In this document: positions 43,272 through 53,053 of the stretch, in pieces | How positions within the stretch are numbered: the first letter of the stretch is position 1 | Layout of the letters: each line of letters begins with the position of its first letter | Assembly: GCA_934254675.1 (NCBI GenBank) | Contig: CAKQLP010000007.1 | Coordinates: forward strand, 23,969 to 87,968 | Origin: an uncultured Alphaproteobacteria bacterium | GTDB lineage: Bacteria; Pseudomonadota; Alphaproteobacteria; RF32; CAG-239 | Length of the DNA: 64,000 bases | Direction: 5' to 3' | The notes under the pieces: model-generated | What the model was told of the DNA's origin: nothing | The model's database searches: none | The model's input: only the letters and a program-made list of their open reading frames with translations | Made by a program: the position numbers and the translations under genes

Positions 43272-43303
43272 AAAAAGAGCTTTCCAAGCAATTGAAAAGC
43301 TCT
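43272..43303 (-). terminator. Intrinsic terminator of the 43319 gene
   Basis: Minus strand AGAGCTTT / AAAGCTCT followed by TTTTCC, 15 nt past the stop. Confidence 0.75.
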
Positions 43304-43318
43304 CTTAAATTTATTTTA

Positions 43319-44929
43319 TTACCGCATTGCTTGGTTTTGCCGCTGTTTTTGCAAAAATATTTTCTCAGCAATAGATTTTCCCGTAAATTCTTTTTCTTTT
43401 ACCGCCAATTTATCTTCAACTTGTTTGTTTTTACGACGGATTTGCGCTTTTTCTACCTTTTCGGCGTTTTGCGGAACTGCCTGCACCGCTGATTTATTCG
43501 GCAGACCAATTAAGTTTTTCGCTGTTTCTATTTTCTTGACTACTTTGGTAAAAAGGGCAGAATGGGTTTCTTTTATTGCCTCACTTAAATTCTGCAATTC
43601 TTTCAACTCATCGCCATCGGACTCATTTTGTTTCAATTGCTGGATTTTATGAGTAATTTTTTCTTGTTCTTTATCCAGACGAACCCAAATCTTTTTACTT
43701 TCTCTTGTGCTATAATTGATCTCTTGTAGCATCTGTACTGTATATAAGTCTAGATTATCATCTTTTAACCGCGATAAAAAATATTGCTTATGGACGTTAG
43801 CAGCTCCTAACAAATTATTATCAACATACTCCTTATCATCTTTTGATAGCATTTTATAATATTTTTCTCCGCCTTTCTCTATCAGGACAGCAGTTAGAGC
43901 TGTATCGTCTAAATATTTTAGTCCGCTTTGTTCAAAATCTTTACGTGCTGTTGCTAAATACAACCCGCCCAAAAACTCTGGCTGGCTATACAAATACCTT
44001 TTTATACCAAATGCTTTCATCATGCGGCAAAACCGCTCATTCAAACCAAGCTTATATCCGAATTTCTCATGAGAATATTCACTTTTTTCCAAATCATTCA
44101 TCACCGCTTGTTTTAGCTTGATATATCCTTTAGGTAAAATATTTATATTTTTTTCAGCTTGGGTTACGGCATTGCTCGTATCTTTATAATCGGGCATCAT
44201 GCCATATAAATACATCATTTTTTTAATTAAATATCTGTCGATATATTTAGGATCCAGCACATCTAATATTTCTTTATGCGCCAAACCATAATTTTCGATT
44301 ATTCGCTTATAAATAAATTCCCGTCTTTTTCTGTCTGTTTCTAAATTTACTAAAGAGCCTTGTTGTACAAGTTTTTCTACATAATCTGCCGCAAGCTCGA
44401 ATTTATCAAATCTTTCATACATACCATCTTGACGGTTATAATGCTTGAAAGCAGAAGCCAGCAATTCTTCGGTGCGTTTTTTGTTTTCTGCCGAAATTTT
44501 GCCGAAACCATCAGGTTTTCCGACATTGGAGATAATACTTCCATTGTCTGTCAAGGCTAAGCCAAAAGCCAAATTTTCAGAAGAGAGACGTTCTCCTAAG
44601 GTGTTATTTATTTTATTAAGAAGTTTTCCCTGCGCGTATTTACGATAAACTTGCGCGACAACTTTAGGGTTTTGTTTAGCTAAGTCTATAAATTCATTCA
44701 GCCGCTCGTTGCTTTTTAGAGTTTTACTAATCAAACTTGCAACTACTTCGGTTTGAGTTTCGCTCAAATCAGCAAATACGGCAATATCCGCTAAAGCAAC
44801 ATTTTTATCAACAGAGAGATTCTTATACTGCGGATTTTCATCTGTCAACAGCCATTTTTTATAAGCACCGAGATTATTCGCGGTAATCTTTTTTATAGCT
44901 TTGCCTTTCACATCAGCAAGTATCCCCAT
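43319..44929 (-). CDS. Large hypothetical protein with C-terminal coiled coil
   Basis: 536 residues, soluble, no signal peptide. Residues 1-380 are helical and charged (for example DLSETQTEVVASLISKTL). Residues 390-460 look like a coiled coil (EQEKITHKIQQLKQNESDGD), and the tail is Lys/Gln-rich. No domain recognised. AAGGAT precedes the ATG. It is 14 nt behind prfA on the same strand, so it may be in the hisS-prfA transcription unit. Confidence 0.65.
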   Translation of the reverse strand: MGILADVKGKAIKKITANNLGAYKKWLLTDENPQYKNLSVDKNVALADIAVFADLSETQTEVVASLISKTLKSNERLNEFIDLAKQNPKVVAQVYRKYAQGKLLNKINNTLGERLSSENLAFGLALTDNGSIISNVGKPDGFGKISAENKKRTEELLASAFKHYNRQDGMYERFDKFELAADYVEKLVQQGSLVNLETDRKRREFIYKRIIENYGLAHKEILDVLDPKYIDRYLIKKMMYLYGMMPDYKDTSNAVTQAEKNINILPKGYIKLKQAVMNDLEKSEYSHEKFGYKLGLNERFCRMMKAFGIKRYLYSQPEFLGGLYLATARKDFEQSGLKYLDDTALTAVLIEKGGEKYYKMLSKDDKEYVDNNLLGAANVHKQYFLSRLKDDNLDLYTVQMLQEINYSTRESKKIWVRLDKEQEKITHKIQQLKQNESDGDELKELQNLSEAIKETHSALFTKVVKKIETAKNLIGLPNKSAVQAVPQNAEKVEKAQIRRKNKQVEDKLAVKEKEFTGKSIAEKIFLQKQRQNQAMR

Positions 44930-44943
44930 TGCATTATCCTTTT

Positions 44944-46014
44944 TTAGTCCATTTCCGCCAATCTATCCGCTTGATCTTCGGCTATTAAAGCGTCAATAAT
45001 TTCGCCCAACGCCTCACCGGAAACAACCTCATCTAATTTATACAAAGTCAAATTAATTCGGTGGTCGGTCACCCGCCCTTGCGGATAGTTATATGTCCGA
45101 ATGCGTTCACTGCGGTCGCCGCTACCAACTTGCAATTTGCGCTTTTCCGAATAGCTGGCGTCAATGGCCTCTTTTTGACTGTCATACAATTTGGCGCGCA
45201 AGTGATTCATGGCCTTTTCTTTATTCTTAAACTGCGAACGATCGTCCTGACATTGCACGACAATTCCGGTTGGAATATGGGTTATACGCACGGCGGATTC
45301 CGTACGGTTAACGTGTTGCCCGCCGGCTCCTGACGCGCGGTAAACATCGATCTTCAAATCCGCCGGATTAATGTACATATCCACTTCTTCAATTTCGGGC
45401 AAAACCGCTACTGTCGCCGCCGATGTATGGACACGCCCCTGAGATTCCGTTACCGGAACACGCTGTACCCGATGCGCGCCGGACTCAAATTTCAGTTTGG
45501 CAAAAACATCTTTACCCGTGATTTTTGCCGAAGCTTCTTTATAGCCGCCCAATCCGTTTTCGTTAGAATCGAGAATTTCAAATTTCCAACCTTGTTTTTG
45601 CGCATAACGCTGATACATTTCAAAAAGAACTGCCGCAAACAAGGCCGCCTCATCTCCGCCTGTGCCGGCTCTGACTTCCAATATGGCGTTTTTTTCATCA
45701 TCAGCTTCTTTGGGTAACAACAAAACGCGAATTTCTTTTTCCAATTCGGGAAGCTGTTCTTTTATTTCATAATATTCAGCTTCAGCCATTTCTCGCATTT
45801 CTTTATCCAAGGTCGCATCGTCCATCATGGCCTTATCATCTTGCATGGCTTTTGCGTGCTTCTTATAATTTTCTATGGCAGACACCACAGGCTCCAAAAC
45901 GGATAACTCTTTGTTCAGTTTAACCAATTCATCTGAAGAAATATTGGTGGAAAGCAGTGCTTGCACTTCTTCATAGCGATTAACAACGTTAGCCAATTTT
46001 TCTTCAAAGTTCAT
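44944..46014 (-). CDS. prfA: Peptide chain release factor 1
   Basis: 356 residues. GTGGDEAALFAAVLFEMYQR, codon-recognition P-x-T motif in QRVPVTESQGRVHTS (RF1 rather than the SPF of RF2), and the catalytic GGQ in RASGAGGQHVNRTESA. Terminates at UAA and UAG. One-base overlap with hisS (TAATG). Substrate of PrmC (29138-29980). Confidence 0.97.
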   Translation of the reverse strand: MNFEEKLANVVNRYEEVQALLSTNISSDELVKLNKELSVLEPVVSAIENYKKHAKAMQDDKAMMDDATLDKEMREMAEAEYYEIKEQLPELEKEIRVLLLPKEADDEKNAILEVRAGTGGDEAALFAAVLFEMYQRYAQKQGWKFEILDSNENGLGGYKEASAKITGKDVFAKLKFESGAHRVQRVPVTESQGRVHTSAATVAVLPEIEEVDMYINPADLKIDVYRASGAGGQHVNRTESAVRITHIPTGIVVQCQDDRSQFKNKEKAMNHLRAKLYDSQKEAIDASYSEKRKLQVGSGDRSERIRTYNYPQGRVTDHRINLTLYKLDEVVSGEALGEIIDALIAEDQADRLAEMD

Positions 46015-47249
46015 TATCTTATTTCCTCAATCAAATGATTAAACTCAACATTTTTCTGTTCGCCGCTATCCAAATCTTTAAGCGTCGCTTCGCCTTTGGC
46101 CAGTTCATCCGAACCAATAATCACAGCCTTAAACGCGTTTACCTTGCTTGCTTTTGCCATGCGTTTTTTCATGTTTCCGCTATAACTCTGCTCAACACGG
46201 AAGCCCGCACGACGCAATTGATTGGAAATCTCCAAAGCTTTGTCTTCAGCATCTTCACCCAATGGAATAACCGCAACCGGACGCGACATTTCCACATCCT
46301 CGGCCAACAACATGGCTAAACGCTCAACACCACAAGCCCAACCAATTCCGGCAACATCTCCGCCACCCATTTGGGCAACCAAGCCGTTGTAACGTCCACC
46401 GGCCAAAACTGTTCCTTGCGCCCCCAATTTATCTGTTGTCAATTCAAAGACCGTATGCGAATAATAATCCAGTCCCCGAACCAAGCGATTGTTCACACGA
46501 TATTTAATACCCAGCAAATCCAATCCGTGCAATACCTGTGCAAAAAACGCTTTAGACGCTTCATTCAAACTATCGGCATATAACGGAGCGTTTTCCACCA
46601 CCGCTTTATCGCAATCCTCTTTAGAATCCAAAACCCGCAAAGGGTTGCGCTCCAAACGCGCTTTACTGTCTTCTGAAAGTTCGTCATAATGCTCCTTCAG
46701 GTACGCCACTAACTTTGCACGATAGGCGTCACGGCTTTCCGCGTCTCCCAAAGAGTTTATTTCAACTGTTATTTGTCCGTTCAAACCAAGTTTTTCTAAA
46801 AATTCATAAGCCATAGAAATGACTTCCACATCGGCTTGCGGCGCCTCAACTCCCAAGAGTTCGACCCCAAACTGAGTAAACTGGCGTTGTCTTCCTTTTT
46901 GCGGGCGTTCATAGCGAAACATTGGACCGGCATAATAGAATTTCACCGGCAAATTTTGTTGCATTCCGTTTGAAACAAACGCACGAACCACACCGGCAGT
47001 GCCTTCGGGACGCAAAGTTAAGCTTTCTCCGCCTTTGTCATTAAAACAATACATCTCCTTTGTCACAATGTCTGACGTATCTCCTAAATTGCGGGCGAAA
47101 ACTTCCGTAAACTCAAAAATCGGTGTTTCTATTTCTTCAAATCCATATTTTTCAACCACAGAAGAAGCTTCTTGAACAACCTTCTTCATTTTTCTTTTAG
47201 CCGCACCATATAAATCATATGTGCCGCGAACACTTTGTATTTTAGACAT
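46014..47249 (-). CDS. hisS: Histidyl-tRNA synthetase
   Basis: 411 residues. Class II motif 2 MFRYERPQKGRQRQFTQFGV (about 110), HisA motif LVRGLDYYSHTVFE (about 258) and AGGRYNGLV (about 285). C-terminal anticodon-binding domain contains PLGEDAEDKALEISNQLRRA. Starts 3 nt after the rodZ stop and is coupled to prfA by overlap. Confidence 0.96.
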   Translation of the reverse strand: MSKIQSVRGTYDLYGAAKRKMKKVVQEASSVVEKYGFEEIETPIFEFTEVFARNLGDTSDIVTKEMYCFNDKGGESLTLRPEGTAGVVRAFVSNGMQQNLPVKFYYAGPMFRYERPQKGRQRQFTQFGVELLGVEAPQADVEVISMAYEFLEKLGLNGQITVEINSLGDAESRDAYRAKLVAYLKEHYDELSEDSKARLERNPLRVLDSKEDCDKAVVENAPLYADSLNEASKAFFAQVLHGLDLLGIKYRVNNRLVRGLDYYSHTVFELTTDKLGAQGTVLAGGRYNGLVAQMGGGDVAGIGWACGVERLAMLLAEDVEMSRPVAVIPLGEDAEDKALEISNQLRRAGFRVEQSYSGNMKKRMAKASKVNAFKAVIIGSDELAKGEATLKDLDSGEQKNVEFNHLIEEIR

Positions 47250-47251
47250 TT

Positions 47252-48163
47252 CTATTCCTGTTTTTGCTCTGGTAAAATGTATTTATCCAGACTTATGTTT
47301 GTTTGTTTCATGGCCGATGCCACTTTTGTCAGCTTGCCGTCAACATACAAATTGACATTGTAATAGCGTCCGACAGAAAGAATAATCCCCGCTTCATTCG
47401 GCACGTCATATTTAAAGCCTTTGCTATAAATACCGCTTAATAAAACTTTATCACCTTGCTTTAATTCAAGCCATGACGGTCCGACCAAAACAATTTGGAT
47501 ATGAGGTGCCGCCGCTATTTCTTCTTCTTTGGCATCTGCTTTAATTTGCGGCGTTTCGGCATTTGAAGAAACTTTGTCAGAAATCTCATTCTGAACCGGC
47601 TTAGCTTCTTCTGCTTCCGCTGTTTCAGCTTTGAGTTCGTTTCCTTCCAAGGTTTCCGCGATAATTTCATCTTCTGACACCGGAGTATCATTGTCTTCAA
47701 TAATCACAGGTTCCGGCACAACATTGTCAATTACTACGTCTTGAGAATCTTCTTTGGCCTTTTGCTGATTATAAGAAGAAACGCTTGTCCAAAAAATAAA
47801 AATAACAACCAAACCGGCCAAACCCAATAAAATATGCTTTAATGACGGGCCGCCGTTTTCCATAGGCGCATTAGTGGAAACAGACATTTCTTCCGCTTCA
47901 TCCTCTTGTTCCGGATAGGCCGTTTGACGATAAGCCTGCACAATTCGAGCGGCGTTCATGTCCAAATAATTGGCATAGCTACGGACAAAACCCAGACAAT
48001 ATGGAATCGGCGGCAACTTTTTGCTGTCCATACTTTCAATCGCTTCTAAATAAACTTTGCGAATACACAAATCTTTTGAAACATCACTCAGGGTTTTCCC
48101 TTTTTTCAACCGAGAATTTCGCAACAATTCCCCTATATTTTGAGCATCTTCCATGTCATCCAT
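47252..48163 (-). CDS. rodZ: RodZ-like cell-shape protein
   Basis: 303 residues from ATG 48163 (AAGGTG six nt upstream; a GTG three codons earlier is an alternative). N-terminal HTH domain (IGELLRNSRLKKGKTLSDVS ... YLEAIE), one membrane helix (about 109-128, LLGLAGLVVIFIFW), an acidic periplasmic linker (130-220) and a C-terminal beta domain of the DUF4115 type (GPSWLELKQGDKVLLSGIY). RodZ links MreB filaments to the envelope. Location upstream of hisS is familiar from other proteobacteria. Confidence 0.88.
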   Translation of the reverse strand: MDDMEDAQNIGELLRNSRLKKGKTLSDVSKDLCIRKVYLEAIESMDSKKLPPIPYCLGFVRSYANYLDMNAARIVQAYRQTAYPEQEDEAEEMSVSTNAPMENGGPSLKHILLGLAGLVVIFIFWTSVSSYNQQKAKEDSQDVVIDNVVPEPVIIEDNDTPVSEDEIIAETLEGNELKAETAEAEEAKPVQNEISDKVSSNAETPQIKADAKEEEIAAAPHIQIVLVGPSWLELKQGDKVLLSGIYSKGFKYDVPNEAGIILSVGRYYNVNLYVDGKLTKVASAMKQTNISLDKYILPEQKQE

Positions 48164-48216
48164 CTTATTCACCTTGCTGTCTTTTCACATAATTGAGGGT
48201 GGTTATAGCATATATT

Positions 48217-50433
48217 TCAATCGATTGCAATACCATGATCATAGGCGTATGACAATAATTGCGGACGAACGCTTGTTTTTGTAGATTTCAGCAAGCTACG
48301 AATATAATCCGAAACATCTTCATTTTTCATGCTGATAATCATTTTTTTTACAGGCGCATACGCGGCTCCCGATACAGATAAATTTCGATATCCCAAACCA
48401 ATCAAAGCCATTGCCTCCAACGGATTGCTGGCCATTTCACCGCAAACAGAGCAATAAACTTTATATTGACCGGCTTTATCCACAATTGTTTTCATCAATT
48501 TTAAAAACGGAGCAGATAAAACATCATATCGAGCTGTCAACCGAGGATTTCCACGGTCACACGCATAAATAAACTGGTACAAATCATTGGTGCCGACAGA
48601 CACAAAATCCACTTCTTGCAAAATTTCATCCAATTGAAATAAAACAGACGGAACTTCTATCATAATCCCGACATTTACTTTTTCAGCCGTCGGACGTCCT
48701 CTAAGTTTTTCGCGCTCATATTCTAAGAACAAAGTTTCTTTAGCTTCTTTAAACTCTTCAAGCGTTGAAACCATCGGAAACATTACATTAAGTTCTTTAC
48801 CGGCCGCCGCTCGCAACATGGCTCTGATTTGCTGCCGCAGAATAGAGCGCCTGTCTAAAGTTATGCGGATAGAACGCCAACCGATTGCCGGATTATCTTC
48901 TTTAATTTCCCCCCAATAGGGTAAAAATTTATCGGACCCCACGTCTAAGCTACGAAAAATAATTTTTTTATTTCCCAACGCCTCAAACAAACGGCGATAT
49001 TGTTTTCGCTGACTTTCAACATCCGGCATCTTATCTGCCGACATAAAAGTTATTTCTGTTCGATACAAACCGATACCATCGCAATGCGTCGGCTTAATAT
49101 AATCATAATCCAAATCCAAACCATAGTTGAGAGCCAAATTAATTTTAATATCATCCAAGGTCTTGTTCGGCTTAACACTCAAAGTCTCCAAATTTTCAAA
49201 AACTTTTTGCAAACCTTCAGACTTTTTTTGATATTCCGCCACCAGAGAATCTGACGGATTTGGATATAAAACGCCTTCATTGCCGTCAACAGCGACTGTT
49301 TCGCCAGACTTGACCTCTTTTAAAACACCATATATTTTTGCAATAACCGGAATATTTAAAGCTTTTGCCACAATAACAACATGCATTGTCGGCGAACATT
49401 CTTCTATAACCAACGCTTTAATTTTACTGTAATTGTAATCCATTAAATCGGCTGGTCCCATTGTTTGAGCAATAACAACAATGTCTTCATCCCCAGAAAT
49501 AAATTCCTGTTCTGCCTCACCGCCGATAAACGCCCGCAAACGATCGGAAACATCCCGTAAATCATACAATTTTTCTTTAATATACGGATCACTGGTTGCG
49601 GAAAGTTTACTCCACATATCTTCATAAACATGCTCAACCGCCGCTTCTGCGGTGTAGCCCTTGGCTATGTCCGCGCTAATTTTTTTATACCAACCTTTAT
49701 CCGTGGCAAACATTCTGTATGCTTCCATAATATCCGTGGTATTGCCTATATAATTGCCGGCCTGAGCAATTTTTCTATCAATGGATTCAACCATTTTACG
49801 GCGACCTTCGGCAAGTTTTGATTGTTCAAGTTCTATATTGTCCGCAAAAATATTAATCAATTCGCGTTGCCGATAATGCAAAACCGCTTTACCAACGCCA
49901 TATCCTTTGTTCATGCTGACGCCGCGCAACAATTCACGAACAACAATTCCTTTTTCTCGAATAATCTGATTTTTATAATCATCAAAATCTCGAGCTGTCA
50001 ACAAATCCACCAACGGAAGACTTAAAGTTTCTGCTTCTTCAATTTGGCTGTCATTATAACCTGATTTGCTCTTTTTTATTAAAACAAAGACGCCAATCGT
50101 CATATGCAAACGGGTTATCGGAATACTTATCAACGACCGGTTATTTTTTTTATCAACTGAAGTTTTAACAATTTTCGCCGACGCACTTTCTCCAATCGCG
50201 CCTTCATCATATCGAATATTGGTTTTGTAATTTTGCGCCTGATACTGCCCAATCAGTTCTAAATAATTTTCGTCAACTGTCGCATACAAAAGCGTTTCAT
50301 CCACTTTTAGCGAAGAAGAAAGCATTTTTAGAATATTATGAATTTTTTCAGGCATTCCTGTTTTATTTGAAAGTTCTTCATTAATTGCTTTTTGAACAGC
50401 TAAAGCCTCGCTGACAATACCCGAAGTATTCAT
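48217..50433 (-). CDS. ptsP: Phosphoenolpyruvate phosphotransferase PtsP (nitrogen PTS enzyme I)
   Basis: 738 residues. N-terminal GAF domain (about 1-160), then PTS enzyme I: N-domain with VRELLRGVSMNKGYGVGKAV, phospho-histidine in SPTMHVVIVAKALNIPVIAK (the usual TSH is TMH here), and PEP-binding ANPAIGWRSIRI-like and SVGTNDLYQF, EMASNPLEA motifs. It uses PEP to start the regulatory nitrogen PTS relay (to NPr and EIIANtr), neither of which is in the window. Single gene. Confidence 0.92.
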   Translation of the reverse strand: MNTSGIVSEALAVQKAINEELSNKTGMPEKIHNILKMLSSSLKVDETLLYATVDENYLELIGQYQAQNYKTNIRYDEGAIGESASAKIVKTSVDKKNNRSLISIPITRLHMTIGVFVLIKKSKSGYNDSQIEEAETLSLPLVDLLTARDFDDYKNQIIREKGIVVRELLRGVSMNKGYGVGKAVLHYRQRELINIFADNIELEQSKLAEGRRKMVESIDRKIAQAGNYIGNTTDIMEAYRMFATDKGWYKKISADIAKGYTAEAAVEHVYEDMWSKLSATSDPYIKEKLYDLRDVSDRLRAFIGGEAEQEFISGDEDIVVIAQTMGPADLMDYNYSKIKALVIEECSPTMHVVIVAKALNIPVIAKIYGVLKEVKSGETVAVDGNEGVLYPNPSDSLVAEYQKKSEGLQKVFENLETLSVKPNKTLDDIKINLALNYGLDLDYDYIKPTHCDGIGLYRTEITFMSADKMPDVESQRKQYRRLFEALGNKKIIFRSLDVGSDKFLPYWGEIKEDNPAIGWRSIRITLDRRSILRQQIRAMLRAAAGKELNVMFPMVSTLEEFKEAKETLFLEYEREKLRGRPTAEKVNVGIMIEVPSVLFQLDEILQEVDFVSVGTNDLYQFIYACDRGNPRLTARYDVLSAPFLKLMKTIVDKAGQYKVYCSVCGEMASNPLEAMALIGLGYRNLSVSGAAYAPVKKMIISMKNEDVSDYIRSLLKSTKTSVRPQLLSYAYDHGIAID

Positions 50434-50529
50434 TTTTATCCCTGTGTATTTCTAAATTATAGTTGCAACCATACTTTTACTGTTTATACTATTTTTCATC
50501 TTATGTAAACATAAAAAAAGGAGAATAAA

Positions 50530-50895
50530 ATGGCAAATACATATAAACGCGGGCAAAATGACCGTCGCCCTTGGGGCACATGGGAGGTTATTGACTGCGG
50601 CGACGGTTTTTGCGTCAAGCACATTATGGTGGAACCTAACGGAATTTTATCATTGCAACTACACCACGGACGCGCCGAACATTGGAATATTGTCCGCGGC
50701 GTGGCAATGGTTACGCTTGGAGAAAAAATTATAGAAAAAAAAGTCGGCGAATCCGTGTATATTCCGGTAGAAACCAAGCACAGAATCCAAAATAATTCTG
50801 CCGAACCAATGGAATTTATTGAAGTTCAGGTCGGCGAAAACCTTGATGAAAACGATATTGTCCGATTTGAAGACAAATATGGTCGCACAAAATAA
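50530..50895 (+). CDS. Cupin, mannose-6-phosphate isomerase type II-like
   Basis: 121 residues. A single cupin: RRPWGTWEVID, LSLQLHHGRAEHWNIVRGVA with metal ligands H-H-E-H, and VYIPVETKHRIQNNS. It matches the C-terminal mannose-6-phosphate isomerase part of bifunctional ManC enzymes but lacks the guanylyltransferase domain. It could isomerise mannose-6-P/fructose-6-P or another sugar phosphate. AAGGAG precedes the ATG. Confidence 0.85.
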   Translation: MANTYKRGQNDRRPWGTWEVIDCGDGFCVKHIMVEPNGILSLQLHHGRAEHWNIVRGVAMVTLGEKIIEKKVGESVYIPVETKHRIQNNSAEPMEFIEVQVGENLDENDIVRFEDKYGRTK

Positions 50896-50916
50896 ACTTT
50901 TATGTGCATAAATCAG

Positions 50917-50979
50917 AATCCCTCTTGAAGTTTTTTAAAGGTTAATGAATCCTTAACAAAAAGTTCGGAGGGATTTTTT
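50917..50979 (+). promoter_or_regulatory. Hairpin that contains the ApaG-like gene's ribosome binding site
   Basis: AATCCCTC (50917-50924) pairs with GAGGGATT (50968-50975), followed by TTTT and then ATG at 50980. An inner stem GTTAA/TTAAC (50941-50957) is in the loop. The 3' arm contains GGAGGG, the only ribosome binding site of the next gene, so it is both a terminator-like hairpin for the cupin gene and a block on translation of the next. Confidence 0.65.
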
Positions 50980-51384
50980 ATGTTAAACAATTTTGATTAT
51001 TCAACAATGCAAACCGGTGATATTATTGTTTCAGCCTGTCAGGAATTGTTGGAAGAAAATGAAACGCGTTGTGAATTGTGGGGCTATATGTTGCGTATTG
51101 AAAACAATTCTAACGAACGCATTCGTTTAACCTCCAAAGATGTTTGCATTACCGATGAACTTGGAAACAGCAAGTGTTTGTCCGCCTTGGGTTTTAACGG
51201 CGAATTACCTGATTTGGAACCTGGTGAATGTTTTGAATTTGAAGACACCGCTCAACTCAATGGTGCCGCCGCGGTTATTTACGGATATTGCAAAGCCGTC
51301 ACCACAAAAGGAAAAGAACTCAAAATCAAACTTCCCGTTATCAATTTGAGTTCTTCTAAAAATATTTCAACTTGTTTTTGCTGA
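50980..51384 (+). CDS. ApaG-like (DUF525) domain protein
   Basis: 134 residues. The ApaG beta-sandwich pattern is seen from residue 28: ELWGYMLRIENNSNERIRLT, VCITDELGNSKCLSALGFNG, LPDLEPGECFEFEDTAQLNG and LPVINL. The usual GxGVVGE motif is altered (SALGFNGELP). N-terminus is longer than typical ApaG (about 125) and the C-terminus has a Cys pair (TCFC). Function of ApaG is unclear (linked to cobalt resistance). Confidence 0.72.
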   Translation: MLNNFDYSTMQTGDIIVSACQELLEENETRCELWGYMLRIENNSNERIRLTSKDVCITDELGNSKCLSALGFNGELPDLEPGECFEFEDTAQLNGAAAVIYGYCKAVTTKGKELKIKLPVINLSSSKNISTCFC

Positions 51385-51993
51385 TTAATATTCCGTAATT
51401 GTGTTATTTCCTTTAATGTACATATTCAAATATTTATGAATATTCATTTCTATATGTTCGTCAAACGCGTTAAACAATTTTACCACCATTTCATTCCAAT
51501 ATTTTTCTTTATCTTCAATATTGGTATCTATCGGCATGCTTAATTCACGATAGGCCTCTACTGAAGTCTGTGCCGAAGATTTGTTGTCAACAACTCGTAA
51601 CAACACGCTTAAATTGGCGTGATATTTTAAGCGGTCTTTTTGTAATAATTGTTCCGATTTTTCTTCTTTTTCTGTGACACTGGCGTCTTTAATAATAAAT
51701 TCTGCCACTCTGTCCGAAGAAAAATCAACCGCGTCTAAACGCTCGTCCGCCCAAGTTTTGGCTGTTTTTTCAATTGAAATAGGAAATAAATGTTCAACAT
51801 TCGGGCGAGTAAACGATGGTGAAAATTCTGATTTAACTTCAATTTTTTTAACAGTGAGTTCAATCGGTTTTTTATTATCAAAGTGCAAATCACTGTATTT
51901 TTCCGGTGCCGCTTCGTCATTGTTCATTGTAGAACATGCGCTCATTAGGCTGACAAAAGAAATTGCACAAAACATTTTTAAGAAGTTTTTCAT
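51385..51993 (-). CDS. Hypothetical lipoprotein
   Basis: 202 residues. Signal peptide with lipobox MSAC (Cys20). Mature part contains PNVEHLFPISIEKTAKTWAD, a segment I associate with an uncharacterised alphaproteobacterial lipoprotein family. GGGG precedes the ATG. Stop is directly adjacent to the end of the convergent apaG-like gene (no gap), and no terminator is visible between them. Confidence 0.72.
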   Translation of the reverse strand: MKNFLKMFCAISFVSLMSACSTMNNDEAAPEKYSDLHFDNKKPIELTVKKIEVKSEFSPSFTRPNVEHLFPISIEKTAKTWADERLDAVDFSSDRVAEFIIKDASVTEKEEKSEQLLQKDRLKYHANLSVLLRVVDNKSSAQTSVEAYRELSMPIDTNIEDKEKYWNEMVVKLFNAFDEHIEMNIHKYLNMYIKGNNTITEY

Positions 51994-52073
51994 ATTATTT
52001 TACCCCATAAATTGAACCTATTCTTTAGATTGAATTTACAGGGTAAAGTTTAAGATATGCTTAAAAATTATTT

Positions 52074-52979
52074 TTAATGTTTCAAAAGTTCTCCTTTGTC
52101 AAAGGAATAAACTTGTCCGCAGAAATTGCAAGTTGCGGTAATTTTACCATCCTCAATCATTGCATTGATGTCATCTTCTTTCATTGAACTCAAAGTGTTC
52201 AAAAGTTTTTCACGACTGCAACGGCAACCAAAATAATATTCATTTGCTTTTACGACCCGTACCTGATGTTCATGGAAAAGACGATACAAAATATCATCAG
52301 CCGACAGTTTTTCATCAAACATTTCCGCCACTGTCAAACTATCAAGCAAAATTTTATCCTCATTCCACTTTTCCGCCAATTCATCGTCTGTTTCGGTCAA
52401 TTCGTTTCCGCCCTTGGTCGGCATTTTTTGGATTAAAATCCCCGCAGCTTGCCAATAATCGCCTTTTTTGTTCAAATATAAATGCAAGTGCGTGTCAATT
52501 TGTTCAGAATATTTGAAATAGCGCAAAGCACAAGCTTCTAACGTATTGCCTTGCAAATCGACAACACCTTGATACAAATCCGTTCCTTTGCCTTGGTCAA
52601 TGGTAAAAATCAAACTGCCTTTTCCCAGCCAAAAAGGCGTTGCCTCTAATTCACCCTCAGTCTTGCGCAAGATTTGAGCCTCTTTCATTTTCTGTTCATC
52701 AAAACGTGCCGTCGCGCGCACTTTTCCGTCTGAAGTGACATCGGCAACCAAATCAGAAACAGGACCATTGCCCTGAATTTGCAATGTAAACAAGCCATCA
52801 AACTTCATAAGACTGGCCAACATCACACCTAATGCCGTTGTTTCGGCCACAGCCGCGCCGACGTTATCCGGATATTTATGATGGGAAAACACTTCGGCCA
52901 AAACATTATCCAAGCGCACGAACCGTCCGCGGAAGGCGTTGTTATCCAAATTAAAGGAAACACATTTATCTTTATTCAT
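52074..52979 (-). CDS. hslO: Redox-regulated chaperone Hsp33
   Basis: 301 residues. N-terminal domain with FDGLFTLQIQGNGPVSDLVA (near 60). C-terminal zinc site with C-x-C in FGCRCSREK and C-x-x-C in TCNFCGQVYSF. Oxidation of these four Cys releases zinc and turns on holdase activity. Slightly longer than E. coli Hsp33 (292). Divergent from recX. Confidence 0.95.
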   Translation of the reverse strand: MNKDKCVSFNLDNNAFRGRFVRLDNVLAEVFSHHKYPDNVGAAVAETTALGVMLASLMKFDGLFTLQIQGNGPVSDLVADVTSDGKVRATARFDEQKMKEAQILRKTEGELEATPFWLGKGSLIFTIDQGKGTDLYQGVVDLQGNTLEACALRYFKYSEQIDTHLHLYLNKKGDYWQAAGILIQKMPTKGGNELTETDDELAEKWNEDKILLDSLTVAEMFDEKLSADDILYRLFHEHQVRVVKANEYYFGCRCSREKLLNTLSSMKEDDINAMIEDGKITATCNFCGQVYSFDKGELLKH

Positions 52980-53053
52980 CTTTTAAAAACCTCTTTGTGA
53001 TTAAACTAATGTTCTATTATGCAAAATTTAGGGTGAAAAAGGAGATATTTCAA

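Noticed and set aside
52997..53053. Upstream extension of recX
   Set aside because: The first 19 residues lack a ribosome binding site, while GTG 53054 has AAGGAG at good spacing.
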